Positions 19,223-29,365 are shown, numbered from the stretch's first letter. The stretch: DNA of 49,445 nucleotides from an uncultured Neisseriaceae bacterium (GCA_946481965.1 CAMLPN010000012.1:1-49445); one strand, 5' to 3'. Program-made: numbers and translations. Notes: generated by a model from the letters alone, not told the origin.

Positions 19223-19927
19223 TTAATTTTTTCGTTCTATCAGCGATTGCACTAAAGAAGTGACACCCGACTGAGCATTGGCACGAATAATTTGAACACT
19301 ATTTAAATTTTGAGGTGGTTTTGGATCAACTAAAAAAACTTTAGCATCTACCGGTACAAATTGTAACAAGCTTGCTGCAGGATATACTTGCAATGACGTA
19401 CCGATCACAATTAATATATCGGCTTGCCGGGTCAGTTCAATGGCTTCATCTAACAAAGGAACTGCTTCGCCAAACCAGACTATAAATGGACGCATTGCAT
19501 GTCCATTTGCATCCATATCTGCAAGTGTCTGATCAGCAAAGCAATCAACAATATAGTGCTCATCTACGCTACTTCTGGCTTTTAATAACTCTCCGTGCAG
19601 ATGCAAAACATTCGAACTTCCAGCTCGTTCATGCAAATCATCCACATTCTGAGTAATAATATTTACCTGATAAAATTCTTCTAATCTCACCAATGCTTTA
19701 TGTGCAGCATTCGGTTGAGCAGTTTGCATCTGCCGGCGTAACTGATTATAAAAATCCAAAACTTGTTGTGGATGACAATCAAAAGCTTCTGGCGTAGCCA
19801 CATCTTCAACCCGATGGCCAGCCCATAATCCACCATGATCACGAAAAGTTTGCAAACCACTCTCTGCACTAATTCCAGAACCTGTTAAAACCACAAGTTT
19901 TTGACGTTTATCCTGTTGCTCAAGCAT
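19223..19927 (-). CDS. Sir2-family NAD-dependent protein deacylase lacking zinc cysteines
   Basis: A 234-residue sirtuin that removes acyl groups from lysines using NAD+. GSGISAESGLQTFRD (16-30) binds NAD, TQNVD is at 92-96, and the catalytic His111 lies in HLHGEL. The segment between His111 and RPFIVWFGE, which in E. coli CobB holds four zinc cysteines, here has only one Cys, so structural zinc is probably absent. Zinc-less bacterial sirtuins of this layout are known. The CobB/SIRT5 desuccinylase pair Tyr-x-x-Arg reads Tyr60-x-x-Leu63 with Arg at 64, so acyl preference is uncertain. It lies 3 nt after argD and upstream of hemC. Confidence 0.88.
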   Translation of the reverse strand: MLEQQDKRQKLVVLTGSGISAESGLQTFRDHGGLWAGHRVEDVATPEAFDCHPQQVLDFYNQLRRQMQTAQPNAAHKALVRLEEFYQVNIITQNVDDLHERAGSSNVLHLHGELLKARSSVDEHYIVDCFADQTLADMDANGHAMRPFIVWFGEAVPLLDEAIELTRQADILIVIGTSLQVYPAASLLQFVPVDAKVFLVDPKPPQNLNSVQIIRANAQSGVTSLVQSLIERKN

Positions 19928-19929
19928 AA

Positions 19930-21120
19930 TTATTCACTAATAAAAGATTGAATGGCTATCTGTAATCTTTGCATAGCTTGATTCAGATCATCATCATCAA
20001 TTAATAAACTTGGCGCAAAGCGTAAAACATTACTACCAGCTACCAATACCAATAGTCCGTGTTGCAGCGACAACTGCATCAATCTAGCCGCTTGACCCTT
20101 ATATTTATCAGCTAGAACACAACCAAGCAGAAGTCCCTGTCCTCTGACTTCGGTAAACACACCCGTCTGCGTACCAATCCGACATAACTCTGTTTTGAGT
20201 TTTTCTCCCTGACAAACAACATGATTTAAGGTTTCTGGCGTATTAATTATATCAAAAGCCGTACAACCAACGGCACAAGCGAGGGGATTTCCGCCAAACG
20301 TACTACCATGACTTCCTGGAGTAAAACTGCTACCAACCTTACTATTGGTTAGCATAGCACCAATCGGAATACCACAGCCCAAAGCCTTAGCACATGACAA
20401 AATATCCGGAGTGACACCATACTGAGAATAAGCAAATAAACTACCTGTTCGTCCCATCCCAGTCTGCACTTCATCAAAAATTAATAATGCCTGATGTAGG
20501 TCGCAAACTTTTCGTGCTGCCTGTAAAAATTCTACTGTTGCAGGTAGTACACCACTCTCACCCTGAATGGGCTCTATAACAACAGCACAGGTTTTATCGT
20601 TAACAGCTGCTTCAATTGCAGCAACATCATTAAATGCAATATGTTGTATACCTTCAGGTAAAGGCGCGAAATCCTGACTATATTTTGGTTGACCACCTAC
20701 TGAAACCGTAAACAATGTTCGACCATGGAAACCATTTACGCAGGCAATAATTTCATTTTTTTTGCTTTCGGTACCAAAATGATCACGCGCATATTTACGT
20801 GCCAGCTTAAATGCTGCTTCATTAGCTTCAGCACCAGAATTACAAAAAAACACCTGTTCAGCAAAAGTATTTTCGACCAAACGTTGTGCCAATGCTTGTG
20901 CCGGCCCAGTGGTATAGATATTTGAGATATGCCACAATTTTTGTGCTTGTTTAGTTAAAGCAGCGATCAAAAGAGGATGACAATGACCTAAAGAATTAAC
21001 GGCAATTCCACCGGCCAAATCTATAAATTCTTGCCCATTCACATCCCAGACACGGCTACCTAAAGCTTGCTCTGGTATCATGGGTGCAAAATTAAAATTA
21101 GGTGTTAAATAGTTACGCAC
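19930..21120 (-). CDS. argD: Acetylornithine aminotransferase
   Basis: A class III PLP aminotransferase of 396 residues that converts N-acetylglutamate semialdehyde to N-acetylornithine in arginine synthesis. Such enzymes often also act on succinyl-diaminopimelate or succinylornithine. NSGAEANEAAFKLAR is near 94, the PLP-contacting DEVQTGMGRTG is at 216-226, and Lys245 in SCAKALGCG forms the Schiff base. The start is a GTG at 21120, supported by a GGGG Shine-Dalgarno at 21130-21127 six nt upstream. It is the first gene of the seven-gene minus-strand run that continues through the sirtuin to hemE. Confidence 0.92.
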   Translation of the reverse strand: MRNYLTPNFNFAPMIPEQALGSRVWDVNGQEFIDLAGGIAVNSLGHCHPLLIAALTKQAQKLWHISNIYTTGPAQALAQRLVENTFAEQVFFCNSGAEANEAAFKLARKYARDHFGTESKKNEIIACVNGFHGRTLFTVSVGGQPKYSQDFAPLPEGIQHIAFNDVAAIEAAVNDKTCAVVIEPIQGESGVLPATVEFLQAARKVCDLHQALLIFDEVQTGMGRTGSLFAYSQYGVTPDILSCAKALGCGIPIGAMLTNSKVGSSFTPGSHGSTFGGNPLACAVGCTAFDIINTPETLNHVVCQGEKLKTELCRIGTQTGVFTEVRGQGLLLGCVLADKYKGQAARLMQLSLQHGLLVLVAGSNVLRFAPSLLIDDDDLNQAMQRLQIAIQSFISE

Positions 21121-21455
21121 ACTTATCCCCTATGTAGTAAAAAAATAGTTTGTTACACATACGCACAATTTTAACAAACAAAAACAATAATAATTTAAGC
21201 AATATAAAATAATCGATTAATCAATAAACTACTTAATAAACCTAATTTATTGAACAGATATTCATTTTCAAACAACTAATCAATTTTAGAGCGAAAAGAT
21301 TTGTACCGTACAAAAAAGTAACAACTTAAAATTATTTAGAATCTGTACACTTACAACAAAAAACCAATAAGAACTTCAAAACCAAAATTGAAGAAAACTA
21401 AATTCAGCAATGTATATATATTCCAGATTAACACTTCATATAACAATATAAAATA

Positions 21456-21481
21456 AGGTAGCCAATATTATCTGGCTACCT
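21456..21481 (-). terminator. Hairpin downstream of htpX, probable terminator
   Basis: A perfect 9-bp stem AGGTAGCCA (21456-21464) / TGGCTACCT (21473-21481) with an 8-nt loop. On the minus strand it is followed by TTATTTT, so it may end the htpX transcript about 150 nt beyond its stop. The rest of the 512-nt gap between argD and htpX is AT-rich and must hold the argD promoter; no gene is seen. Confidence 0.55.
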
Positions 21482-21632
21482 ATTGAGCAAATACCTTTAT
21501 CCTCTAAATTAAAGCATTCCACTATTTAATCGATTGATTAAGATAATTTAAGAAATACATTTTTTCTAGTGAATTTAAAATAGACAATTAAGCTCAATCG
21601 ATAACAATTGGAATAACCATCTTAATCATTAT

Positions 21633-22487
21633 TTACAGTTGGCGTAACCGCTCTATACGATTATCCAAGGAGGGATGCGTACTCCAAAATGAATCACGAG
21701 AGCCATTGGCAATTCCTAAAGCAGCTATACCTTGTGGTAAATCGCTGTTTTCACCTTTTAAGCGTTGTAAAGCAGCAATCATTTTATTTGCGCCGACTAA
21801 GCGGGCAGCACCTGCATCGGCACGATATTCTCGTTGTCGGCTAAACCACAACACAATAAAGCTAGCAAGAATACCGAATACAATCTGCAAAACCATACTT
21901 ACCAAATAATAAGTACCACGCTCAATTACTTCATTATCATTAGTAGCAATAATCTCAGCAATCCGGCGAGAAGCAAAAACAACAAAAGTATTAAGCACAC
22001 CTTGTATCAGAGCCATGGTTACCATGTCTCCATTACCAACGTGAGCCATTTCATGCGCCAATACTGCTTCAACCTCATCTTGAGACATATTATGTAATAA
22101 ACCTGTACTCACAGCTATCAGCGACTTATTACGTGTTGCACCTGTAGCAAAAGCATTAGGTTCATGCGAATCATAAACTGCTACTTCCGGCATAGCTACA
22201 TTCCATTGATTAGCCAGATTGGCCACTGTGTTTAGTAACCATGTTTCAGCAGCATTCTGCGGTATAGTAATAATCTGCGCATTAACAGATCTAACCGCTA
22301 ATGTTTTAGACATCAATAGGGAAATAATAGATCCCGTAAAACCAACTACAACTGATAAAACCAACAGACCTTTAATATCACCTATAAATGAAGTTAAACC
22401 AAAAAGATGAAAGACAATATTAAGAACAATATTAATAACCAATAAGACAGCTAAATTGGTAGCTAAATACAACAAAATACGTTTCAC
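21633..22487 (-). CDS. htpX: Membrane zinc metalloprotease HtpX
   Basis: An M48-family inner-membrane protease that degrades damaged membrane proteins. I place the start at GTG 22487, preceded by AAAGGG, because it gives the family N-terminus [20 protein letters not shown] and 284 residues. The frame opening at 22544 adds 19 unrelated residues. Transmembrane helices lie at about 4-26, 38-58 and two more at 160-215. The zinc site HEMAH is at 145-149, with the third ligand glutamate in the REYRADAGA segment. A tandem duplicated element lies about 120 nt upstream. Confidence 0.93.
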   Translation of the reverse strand: MKRILLYLATNLAVLLVINIVLNIVFHLFGLTSFIGDIKGLLVLSVVVGFTGSIISLLMSKTLAVRSVNAQIITIPQNAAETWLLNTVANLANQWNVAMPEVAVYDSHEPNAFATGATRNKSLIAVSTGLLHNMSQDEVEAVLAHEMAHVGNGDMVTMALIQGVLNTFVVFASRRIAEIIATNDNEVIERGTYYLVSMVLQIVFGILASFIVLWFSRQREYRADAGAARLVGANKMIAALQRLKGENSDLPQGIAALGIANGSRDSFWSTHPSLDNRIERLRQL

Positions 22488-22608
22488 GCAATACCCTTTG
22501 AATTCAAAAGTTGTAAATAAGTTTGAAAATCGTTGTTGGACCAAGCCAGATAATTTTTAAAACATCAAATAAAATAATTAATTACAGATTCGTTTATCTA
22601 TTATCAAA

Positions 22609-22646
22609 TTATTATAATACATAACGCTTATTATAATACATAACGC
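22609..22646. repeat. Tandem duplication of a 19-bp unit upstream of htpX
   Basis: TTATTATAATACATAACGC occurs twice back to back (22609-22627 and 22628-22646) without a mismatch. On the minus strand, in the direction of htpX, each copy supplies a TATAAT -10-like hexamer. The copy nearer 22646 has a weak TTAGAA 17 nt further upstream. The duplication would therefore double the -10 region of the htpX promoter. Confidence 0.7.
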
Positions 22647-22740
22647 AGCGTTTTCTAATTAAATAGGTTCAATTGTATCGCAAAATAACAATTACCTTAA
22701 CATTAATTTTAACAATAAATCAGTATAAATTTAACAATTA

Positions 22741-24000
22741 TTAATTACGAATTTCTCCGTGTCCTAAAACAATCCATTTCTGGCTAGTTAAACCTTCTAA
22801 TCCAACCGGACCACGAACATGAATTTTATCTGTAGAAATGCCAATCTCAGCACCAAGACCGTATTCAAAGCCATCAGCAAAACGAGTAGAGGCATTGACC
22901 ATAACACTACTGGAATCCACGGCACGCAAAAATAATTGTGAATGTACATAGTTATTAGTTACGATACTGTCAGTATGATGACTACCATAATAATTAATAT
23001 GCCTGATTGCCTCATCAATATTTCTTACCACTTTGATTGATAAAACAGGAGCTAAATATTCTGTAGACCAATCCTCCTCTGTGGCTGCGCAAACTTTATT
23101 CTGTAAAATATCCTGAGTTACAGGACAACCTCGTAACTGCACTCCTTTTTCTGCATATTTTATTTGTAATAATGGTAATACTTCTTTAGCTTGGCTTTGG
23201 TGCACCAATAAAGTTTCCATAGTATTGCATGTACCATATCGAGAAATTTTAGCATTTACGGCAATTTTAATCGCCATATCTTTATCAGCATCTTCATCAA
23301 TATAAACATGACAGATACCATCAAGATGTTTGATTACTGGTACCCGTGCTTTTTCATTAATGCGTTGAACCAACCCTTTACCGCCACGAGGGATAATTAC
23401 ATCAATAAATTGTGGTAACTGCAACATTATATCTACACCAGCTCGGTCAGTTTCTGTAATCAGATTTATCGCTGCAGTAGGTATATCAGCCTGAATTAAC
23501 GCAGAGTGGATAACTTTAGCAATGGCTTTATTACTATTGATTGCTTCACTCCCACCTCTGAGAACACAACTATTACCCGATTTTAAGCATAAAATCGCAG
23601 CATCCAGAGTAACATTAGGACGAGATTCATAAATAATACCAATCACCCCAAGTGGTACACGCATTTTTCCCAAGGTAATTCCACTTGGTAGTGTGCGAAA
23701 ACCATCCATTTCACCGACTGGGTCGGGCAATGCTACAACCTGCAAAATACCGTCCGCCATTGACTGTATATTTTTTTCAGTCAGCTGCAAACGGTCAAGT
23801 AAAGCTGCCGCCAGCCCTTTTTTTCTTGCACATTGTAAATCTAAATCATTCGCTTTAAGAATATTCTCAGAATTAGCGATAATACCTTCAGCCATTAAAG
23901 ATAATGCATGATTTTTCTGAGCAGGATTTACTGCAGACAATGAATAAAAAGCCTCTTTGGCAGCTTTGGCAGTTTCCGTAATATAATCTATTAATTCCAT
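22741..24000 (-). CDS. proA: Gamma-glutamyl phosphate reductase
   Basis: ProA reduces gamma-glutamyl phosphate with NADPH to glutamate semialdehyde, the second step of proline synthesis. It has 419 residues, the normal length. The aldehyde-dehydrogenase-like fold is shown by [15 protein letters not shown] (116-130), LRGGSEA near 147, and the catalytic Cys258 in [11 protein letters not shown]. ProB is not next to it, so the pathway genes are split here. It is on the same strand as htpX and ppk2 but has gaps of about 150-250 nt on both sides, so it may be a separate unit. Confidence 0.95.
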   Translation of the reverse strand: MELIDYITETAKAAKEAFYSLSAVNPAQKNHALSLMAEGIIANSENILKANDLDLQCARKKGLAAALLDRLQLTEKNIQSMADGILQVVALPDPVGEMDGFRTLPSGITLGKMRVPLGVIGIIYESRPNVTLDAAILCLKSGNSCVLRGGSEAINSNKAIAKVIHSALIQADIPTAAINLITETDRAGVDIMLQLPQFIDVIIPRGGKGLVQRINEKARVPVIKHLDGICHVYIDEDADKDMAIKIAVNAKISRYGTCNTMETLLVHQSQAKEVLPLLQIKYAEKGVQLRGCPVTQDILQNKVCAATEEDWSTEYLAPVLSIKVVRNIDEAIRHINYYGSHHTDSIVTNNYVHSQLFLRAVDSSSVMVNASTRFADGFEYGLGAEIGISTDKIHVRGPVGLEGLTSQKWIVLGHGEIRN

Positions 24001-24149
24001 ATCAATAACTTCTTTAGCTTAAAATAAACATCACTGTGATACTTAAATTTAAATTCTACCAATCAAAATGATTCGTGCATAAAACGCAATAAATATACTT
24101 TAAAAATTAATTAACAGTTAGAAATAAAATAAAAAATAGAAAACTATTA

Positions 24150-25085
24150 TCAGTCAATTAAAGTATCCGTAGAAATCTTAAATTGTGTTTGTGGCTTCAA
24201 TACAATTAAATTATCAACTGCTCCAATAGCTTTAATATCCTTACCGGGATAATCCAAATTAGATAAAAAATGGCGTATACAATTAATTCTGGCCCTTTTT
24301 TTATCATCAGATTTAATAACTATCCATGGAGCGTCACCCGTATGTGTGTGGAAAAACATATCATTTTTCGCTGCTGTATAATCATCCCAACGATCAAGTG
24401 ACTGGATATCTACTGGAGATAGTTTCCAATGCTTTAGTGGATCATCACGACGGGAAATAAAACGCCGTAACTGTTCCTCACGTGACACAGAAAACCAAAA
24501 TTTAAATAGATGTATCCCACTATTTACCAGCATTCGTTCCAGCTCAGGAGTCTGGCGCATAAATTGCAAATATTCATGCGGTTTACAAAACCCCATAACT
24601 CGTTCAACCCCTGCACGGTTATACCATGAGCGATCAAAAAAAACCATTTCTCCGCTAGTCGGCAATTTTTCAATATAACGTTGAAAATACCACTGCCCTC
24701 GTTCTGTTTCTGAAGGTTTTTCCAAGGCAACAACTCGAGCGCCACGTGGATTCAGATGTTCCATGAACCGCTTAATTGTTCCCCCTTTTCCGGCAGCATC
24801 CCTCCCCTCAAACAAAGCCACAATTTTTTGACCGGATTCTTTTACCCAATTTTGTACTTTAAGCAACTCGATTTGTAATTTAGTTTTTTCCTTTTCATAT
24901 ACGATACGTCGCATTCTGGTCCGATAAGGATAACTTTGTGGAAGAGGCGCGTAGGGAGAATCTTCATCGCTAATTCTTTTACTTGAATATTGCAACACAC
25001 TCCTTTCAAACACCTGCATATTTGTATCTTTATCTACATCATCTATAATATTCTGACCAGATGACTGAAGTAGTTGCCCACTCAT
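24150..25085 (-). CDS. ppk2: Polyphosphate kinase 2
   Basis: A 311-residue PPK2 enzyme, which uses polyphosphate to phosphorylate nucleoside diphosphates, favouring GTP/ATP formation. It has Walker A GRDAAGKGGT (94-103), Walker B FFDRSWYNR with Asp151, and the lid arginine-rich segment RRFISRRDDPLKHWK near 217. Aspartate at the position after Walker A and the single-domain length suggest the class I group that prefers diphosphates; this is inference. AAGGAAG precedes the ATG. It stands alone between proA and a long spacer. Confidence 0.9.
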   Translation of the reverse strand: MSGQLLQSSGQNIIDDVDKDTNMQVFERSVLQYSSKRISDEDSPYAPLPQSYPYRTRMRRIVYEKEKTKLQIELLKVQNWVKESGQKIVALFEGRDAAGKGGTIKRFMEHLNPRGARVVALEKPSETERGQWYFQRYIEKLPTSGEMVFFDRSWYNRAGVERVMGFCKPHEYLQFMRQTPELERMLVNSGIHLFKFWFSVSREEQLRRFISRRDDPLKHWKLSPVDIQSLDRWDDYTAAKNDMFFHTHTGDAPWIVIKSDDKKRARINCIRHFLSNLDYPGKDIKAIGAVDNLIVLKPQTQFKISTDTLID

Positions 25086-25727
25086 TTTTCTTCCTTTCAG
25101 TCTGAAATCACCTTAACATAATCATTTATATTATTAATATTTAATCATAATTTTTAGCTATATCAAAGTAGAATATTCAAAAAATCATATAATAATTTAT
25201 TGCTTAAACTCTATAGATTTTTAGAAATCAACAAATATTTAGATGTTACTTAATTAAATTACTACCAGCTATTTGTGTAGTTAATTTATTTATCATTAGA
25301 TAAAAGAAATTACAACAGGCAAAAATATGGTAATTTAAAGATATAGTTATAAGTTAATATCATGAGAAATTAGATTTACATGCACATATAATTTAGAGAT
25401 AAAAATACTAGAATTTTTAAATCAGAAGTGAATAAATAAAGATCCAAAGTGTTTTCGGTTCTTTTAAATCAATTACATAGTTATATTGGATTAGGCCATA
25501 TACACAAAGATCATTACATGTTAATAACTGTTCAAACTAATAAAATTATCTAAAATCAAAACTTCTATGTCTAAATGTTAATAATAAAAATTTGAATTTT
25601 ATGAATAATAAATGTTATATCGATTAAAGAGTATAGTTTCTAAACCAAACAAAATAAAATAATTAAATGTTGATAAAACCAATTAGCATCTTTTATTTTT
25701 GGCAATTTAAATGAAATGATCACTATA
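25086..25727. other. AT-rich spacer between ppk2 and mrcA
   Basis: About 640 nt without an open frame of note. It should carry the ppk2 promoter. An imperfect inverted repeat AAAGATCC / GGTTCTTT lies near 25438-25466 and is followed by TTTTAAA; its role is unclear. I see nothing else. Confidence 0.4.
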
Positions 25728-25763
25728 AAAAATCAGGTCATCTACACAGATGACCTGATTTTT
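25728..25763 (-). terminator. Strong terminator of mrcA
   Basis: A perfect 15-bp stem, AAAAATCAGGTCATC (25728-25742) and GATGACCTGATTTTT (25749-25763), has a 6-nt loop. It lies just beyond the mrcA stop and has a T run on the minus strand. The A/T flanks make it symmetrical, so it could also stop transcripts from the left. Confidence 0.9.
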
Positions 25764-25781
25764 ACACACATCCACTCTCGT

Positions 25782-28136
25782 TTAAAATAATGGATCCAAT
25801 GTAGTCGTAGTTTGACCACCTTCCTGAACTGGAGTAGGTGAAGATGTATCATCCTGATAGTCACCATCACTTTCACCACCATTGCCACTAATTGGTCCAT
25901 CAGCACGGTTATCCAGGGGCAGGGCAGGATTAGTAGATTGGAATTCATTTAGGTAATAATCACGTCCCTTTTGTACCATCCCTGCCGGAGCTGGCACATT
26001 TACATTAGGCTGACCTTTCAGTGCATAACGCATATACTCCAGCCACACTGGTAGGGCAATCGTGCCACCAAATGCCGAACGTCCCATACTGCGCGGACGG
26101 TCAAAACCGATATATACTGCACTGACTAAATTAGGATTAAAGCCCACAAACCAGGCATCTTTATTGTTATTAGTTGTTCCTGTTTTACCTGCAATATCAC
26201 TACGACCCAAAGCACGAGCACTATGTGCCGTACCATAATTCACTACATCCATCATCATATGATATAAGACGAAAGCATTGCGTGGATCAATAGCCAGAGG
26301 CGCATTTTGCTTTGCCACTAATGGTTGCATTTGAGCACGTAAGTTACCGTTACTATCATAAATTTTATCTATCACATAATTAGATACTTTATAACCGCCA
26401 TTAGCAAAAACAGCAAAACCTTCAGCCATTTGCATAGGAGTAACTTCACCGCTGCCTAAAGCCATCGATAGACTTGAAGGAATTTGATCAGCTTTAAAAC
26501 CAAACCGCTGAACATATTGTTTAGTATAGTCTACTCCAACTGCCATCAATACACGAATGGAAACCATGTTCTTAGATGCAGTTAATGCTTGTCGGAGTGT
26601 GATAAAACCTGCATAACGTCCGTCTGAATTCTTAGGAGTCCAAGGACGTCCACCTGGTCCCATACCTGGGATAACAAGCGGTGCATCATTAACCATGGTT
26701 GAAATAGTAAAACCTTTAGATATACCAGCTGAGTAAATAAAAGGTTTAAAAGATGATCCTGGTTGGCGTTTAGCCTGAGTCGCACGATTGAAGCTACGGC
26801 GATAAAAATCATATCCGCCAACTAAAGCCTTAACTGCACCGGTTTTGGCATCAAGAGCCACAATAGCACCCTGCAATTCAGGCTGCTGTACGACCCGATA
26901 TGTTTTACCATCACCACGGATATGAACAACAGATCCTATACGTAGTACATTTTCTCCAAAAGATTGATTATTGATAGCACGTTTAATCCAATTGAAGCTA
27001 TTGCCAGTAATTTTAATTTCGCCAGTTCCGCCAATATAAACCGTAATAGAATTTGAATTAATTCCAGTCACAACACCCGGTACCATTCCATCTACTGGCG
27101 TTCTGTACATCAGAAACTGCTCAATCTGCTCATCACGATTATCAGCAGGGATTTTACTTAAATCAAAAAATCCTTCAGCACCACGATATGACGCACCCCT
27201 GTCATAATTAGCCAACACCTTGCGCAGCGCCTGAGTAGCAACAGCCTGCTCCTGCGAATTTACAGTTGTATAAACTCGAAAGCCCCGCGTATAAGCAGAG
27301 TCACCATATTTCTCATACATCTGCTGACGTACCATTTCGGCTACATACAGAGCATTCTGATCAATAGGTTGCTGATAATGTTGATAGTGTAATGGTTGAT
27401 TAAAAGCCGCATCCGCCTGTGCCTGAGTAATTTTACCCAATTCCACCATATTATTAAGAATATAGCGTTGTCTCAGTTTCGCTCGTTTGGGATTCACAAT
27501 CGGATTAAAGGAGGAAGGTGCTTTGGGTAATCCAGCCAAGATAGTTGCTTCAGCCAAATCTAATTTCTGCACTGGCTTATTGAAATACACTTGTGCTGCG
27601 GCAGTAAAACCATAAGCCCGCTGTCCCAGATAAATCTGATTGAAATACAATTCCAAAATCTGATCTTTACTCAGCTGCTGCTCAATTTTATAAGCCAGTA
27701 ATGCTTCATTAAATTTACGGGTATAAGTACGTTCGTTAGTCAGATAGAAATTGCGTGCTACCTGCTGTGTAATGGTACTTGCACCTGATTGCACTCCACC
27801 TGTCAGATTCATGATCAGCGCACGAGCAATACCAATTACATCTACCCCACCATGATCATAAAATCGTTTATCCTCCGCGGCGATAACCGCATCTTTTAAG
27901 ACCTGAGGAAAATCCTCAATCTTAGTAAAAGCACGGCGCTCCTCACCAAACTGACCTAAAAGTTTGCCATCAGAAGAATAAATAGCCAAAGGCATCTTAG
28001 GCTGATAGTGTGTCACGGCTTCAAGTGAAGGCAGTTTAGGATAATTAACAAAAATGGCAATTGCCAGTAGCCCGACAGCAAAAAGTCCCAAGCCTACAAA
28101 CAAACCAATAACAGAAAGTAGTAATTTTCTTATCAT
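25782..28136 (-). CDS. mrcA: Penicillin-binding protein 1A (bifunctional transglycosylase/transpeptidase)
   Basis: A 784-residue class A PBP that polymerises and cross-links peptidoglycan. One transmembrane anchor lies at about 8-31. The GT51 domain follows with EDKRFYDHGG (88-97; Glu88 catalytic) and QVARNFYL. The transpeptidase domain has the SxxK nucleophile Ser461 in GSSFKP, SKN near 515, and KTGTTNN near 648. The tail is Gly/Ser/Asp-rich. It is divergent from pilM across about 140 nt, the conserved mrcA/pilM arrangement of proteobacteria. All catalytic motifs are present. Confidence 0.96.
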   Translation of the reverse strand: MIRKLLLSVIGLFVGLGLFAVGLLAIAIFVNYPKLPSLEAVTHYQPKMPLAIYSSDGKLLGQFGEERRAFTKIEDFPQVLKDAVIAAEDKRFYDHGGVDVIGIARALIMNLTGGVQSGASTITQQVARNFYLTNERTYTRKFNEALLAYKIEQQLSKDQILELYFNQIYLGQRAYGFTAAAQVYFNKPVQKLDLAEATILAGLPKAPSSFNPIVNPKRAKLRQRYILNNMVELGKITQAQADAAFNQPLHYQHYQQPIDQNALYVAEMVRQQMYEKYGDSAYTRGFRVYTTVNSQEQAVATQALRKVLANYDRGASYRGAEGFFDLSKIPADNRDEQIEQFLMYRTPVDGMVPGVVTGINSNSITVYIGGTGEIKITGNSFNWIKRAINNQSFGENVLRIGSVVHIRGDGKTYRVVQQPELQGAIVALDAKTGAVKALVGGYDFYRRSFNRATQAKRQPGSSFKPFIYSAGISKGFTISTMVNDAPLVIPGMGPGGRPWTPKNSDGRYAGFITLRQALTASKNMVSIRVLMAVGVDYTKQYVQRFGFKADQIPSSLSMALGSGEVTPMQMAEGFAVFANGGYKVSNYVIDKIYDSNGNLRAQMQPLVAKQNAPLAIDPRNAFVLYHMMMDVVNYGTAHSARALGRSDIAGKTGTTNNNKDAWFVGFNPNLVSAVYIGFDRPRSMGRSAFGGTIALPVWLEYMRYALKGQPNVNVPAPAGMVQKGRDYYLNEFQSTNPALPLDNRADGPISGNGGESDGDYQDDTSSPTPVQEGGQTTTTLDPLF

Positions 28137-28219
28137 AATTAATTAAATTTCATTTAATGGCTGCGAACCATATTAAAAATAAAGTAAACTTTGTACCTAA
28201 TTGTGTTAGAAATGCAACC

Positions 28220-28225
28220 TATAAT
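28220..28225 (+). promoter_or_regulatory. Candidate -10 of the pilMNOPQ operon
   Basis: A perfect TATAAT at 28220-28225 precedes pilM; the -35 region is weak (TAATTG with 16-nt spacing). Transcription from it would begin near 28232, downstream of the TTG at 28228, which supports the ATG at 28276 as the pilM start. Confidence 0.4.
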
Positions 28226-28275
28226 CCTTGAATAGCAAGTATTACTTAGTTAATTACCAGACAGAAAGTCCTTTC

Positions 28276-29364
28276 ATGAAAGTGAAAAAATTAAAAGCAA
28301 TTTCAAAGAATAAGAAGGTGGTTACAGCCTCCACTAAGCAATGTCTGGGCATCAATTTCACCGATAAAAGTATCAATATGGTGTTATTGAGTGCTCGCAG
28401 TTTAAATCAATTTTGTCTCGAAAAATACGTTATTGTACCCATTTCGAAAAATATTATTGATAACGGCAATATCGTAAATCATGATGATTTTGTTGCCATT
28501 TTACAACAAACTTATCAAAAATTACAGAGTAATTGTAAAAACATAATTGTTTCAATTCCACAAAAATTAGCTAGCATTCAATTTATCACCCGTGTCCCAG
28601 AGACTGCATTTACTCTAGAAGAACAAGTAATGATGGAGTTAAATCATTATGATTCCCTGGATGAGACTAGTTATGATTACCAAACTATTATGACTGATGA
28701 TGACGGAATCGAACATTTAATATTAGTTAGTACAAGACGTGAAGATGTGAATTTCATGATGGACGTTTTTACTGAGGCAAATATTATCCCAACAGAAATG
28801 GATGTTGATTTAATTGCCATCATGAATAGTGCAATTAGCTGCATTAATCAAAAATATCCTCATTTAATGAATAAATGCGTAATTTTATTCAATATAGATT
28901 TGTTTGAAACACAAGCCATAGTTATGCGCAACGGAATTATGCTTTACAAACAAGAAATTAGTATTGGATATGAACACCTATTGCAATCAATTCGTCGTAA
29001 TTATCAGCTTACAGAGGAAGAAGCATGGGATATGCTCTTTATTACATCTAAACCTAAAGATTATCAATCAATGGTATCCGAACCTTTCCAACAACAATTC
29101 ACTCACGAAGTACAAAGGGTTTTACAATTTTACTTTACTTCAGCTAGTCACGGAAATGATATTGAAGAAATCATAATATTTGGCTATGAGAATCAAAATA
29201 TCGATGACTTTGCTAAATCAGTACATCAACAAACCAATATCCCTACCAAATTAATTAATCCAGTGTTATTGGCACAAACTGATAGCAAAATAGATGAGAG
29301 CAATTTACTTAAACAAAGTGGTTTACTAACCGTTGCTTTTGGTCTAGCCACACGAGGATTATAA
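28276..29364 (+). CDS. pilM: Type IV pilus inner-membrane platform protein PilM
   Basis: A 362-residue actin-like cytoplasmic protein that binds the N-terminal tail of PilN and links the pilus alignment complex to the cytoplasmic ATPases. LGINFTDKSINMVLLS (near 25) is the phosphate-1 type loop, IIVSIPQKLA and ILFNIDLFETQAIV fit the FtsA/MreB fold, and a final GLATRG closes the protein. I moved the start from TTG 28228 to ATG 28276, which gives the family length and follows AGAAAG. pilN begins 1 nt after the stop. Confidence 0.92.
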   Translation: MKVKKLKAISKNKKVVTASTKQCLGINFTDKSINMVLLSARSLNQFCLEKYVIVPISKNIIDNGNIVNHDDFVAILQQTYQKLQSNCKNIIVSIPQKLASIQFITRVPETAFTLEEQVMMELNHYDSLDETSYDYQTIMTDDDGIEHLILVSTRREDVNFMMDVFTEANIIPTEMDVDLIAIMNSAISCINQKYPHLMNKCVILFNIDLFETQAIVMRNGIMLYKQEISIGYEHLLQSIRRNYQLTEEEAWDMLFITSKPKDYQSMVSEPFQQQFTHEVQRVLQFYFTSASHGNDIEEIIIFGYENQNIDDFAKSVHQQTNIPTKLINPVLLAQTDSKIDESNLLKQSGLLTVAFGLATRGL

Positions 29365-29365
29365 A

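Noticed and set aside
25438-25466. Imperfect inverted repeat AAAGATCC / GGTTCTTT in the ppk2-mrcA spacer
   Set aside because: One mismatch, a weak stem, and no adjacent gene that would need a terminator there.
26619-26628. TCCGTCTGAA, nine of ten bases of the Neisseria DNA uptake sequence
   Set aside because: It lies within mrcA coding sequence, and I noticed only one other loose match (8 of 10, near 47235). True uptake sequences would appear repeatedly in a window of this size. My scan was by eye, so other dialects cannot be excluded.
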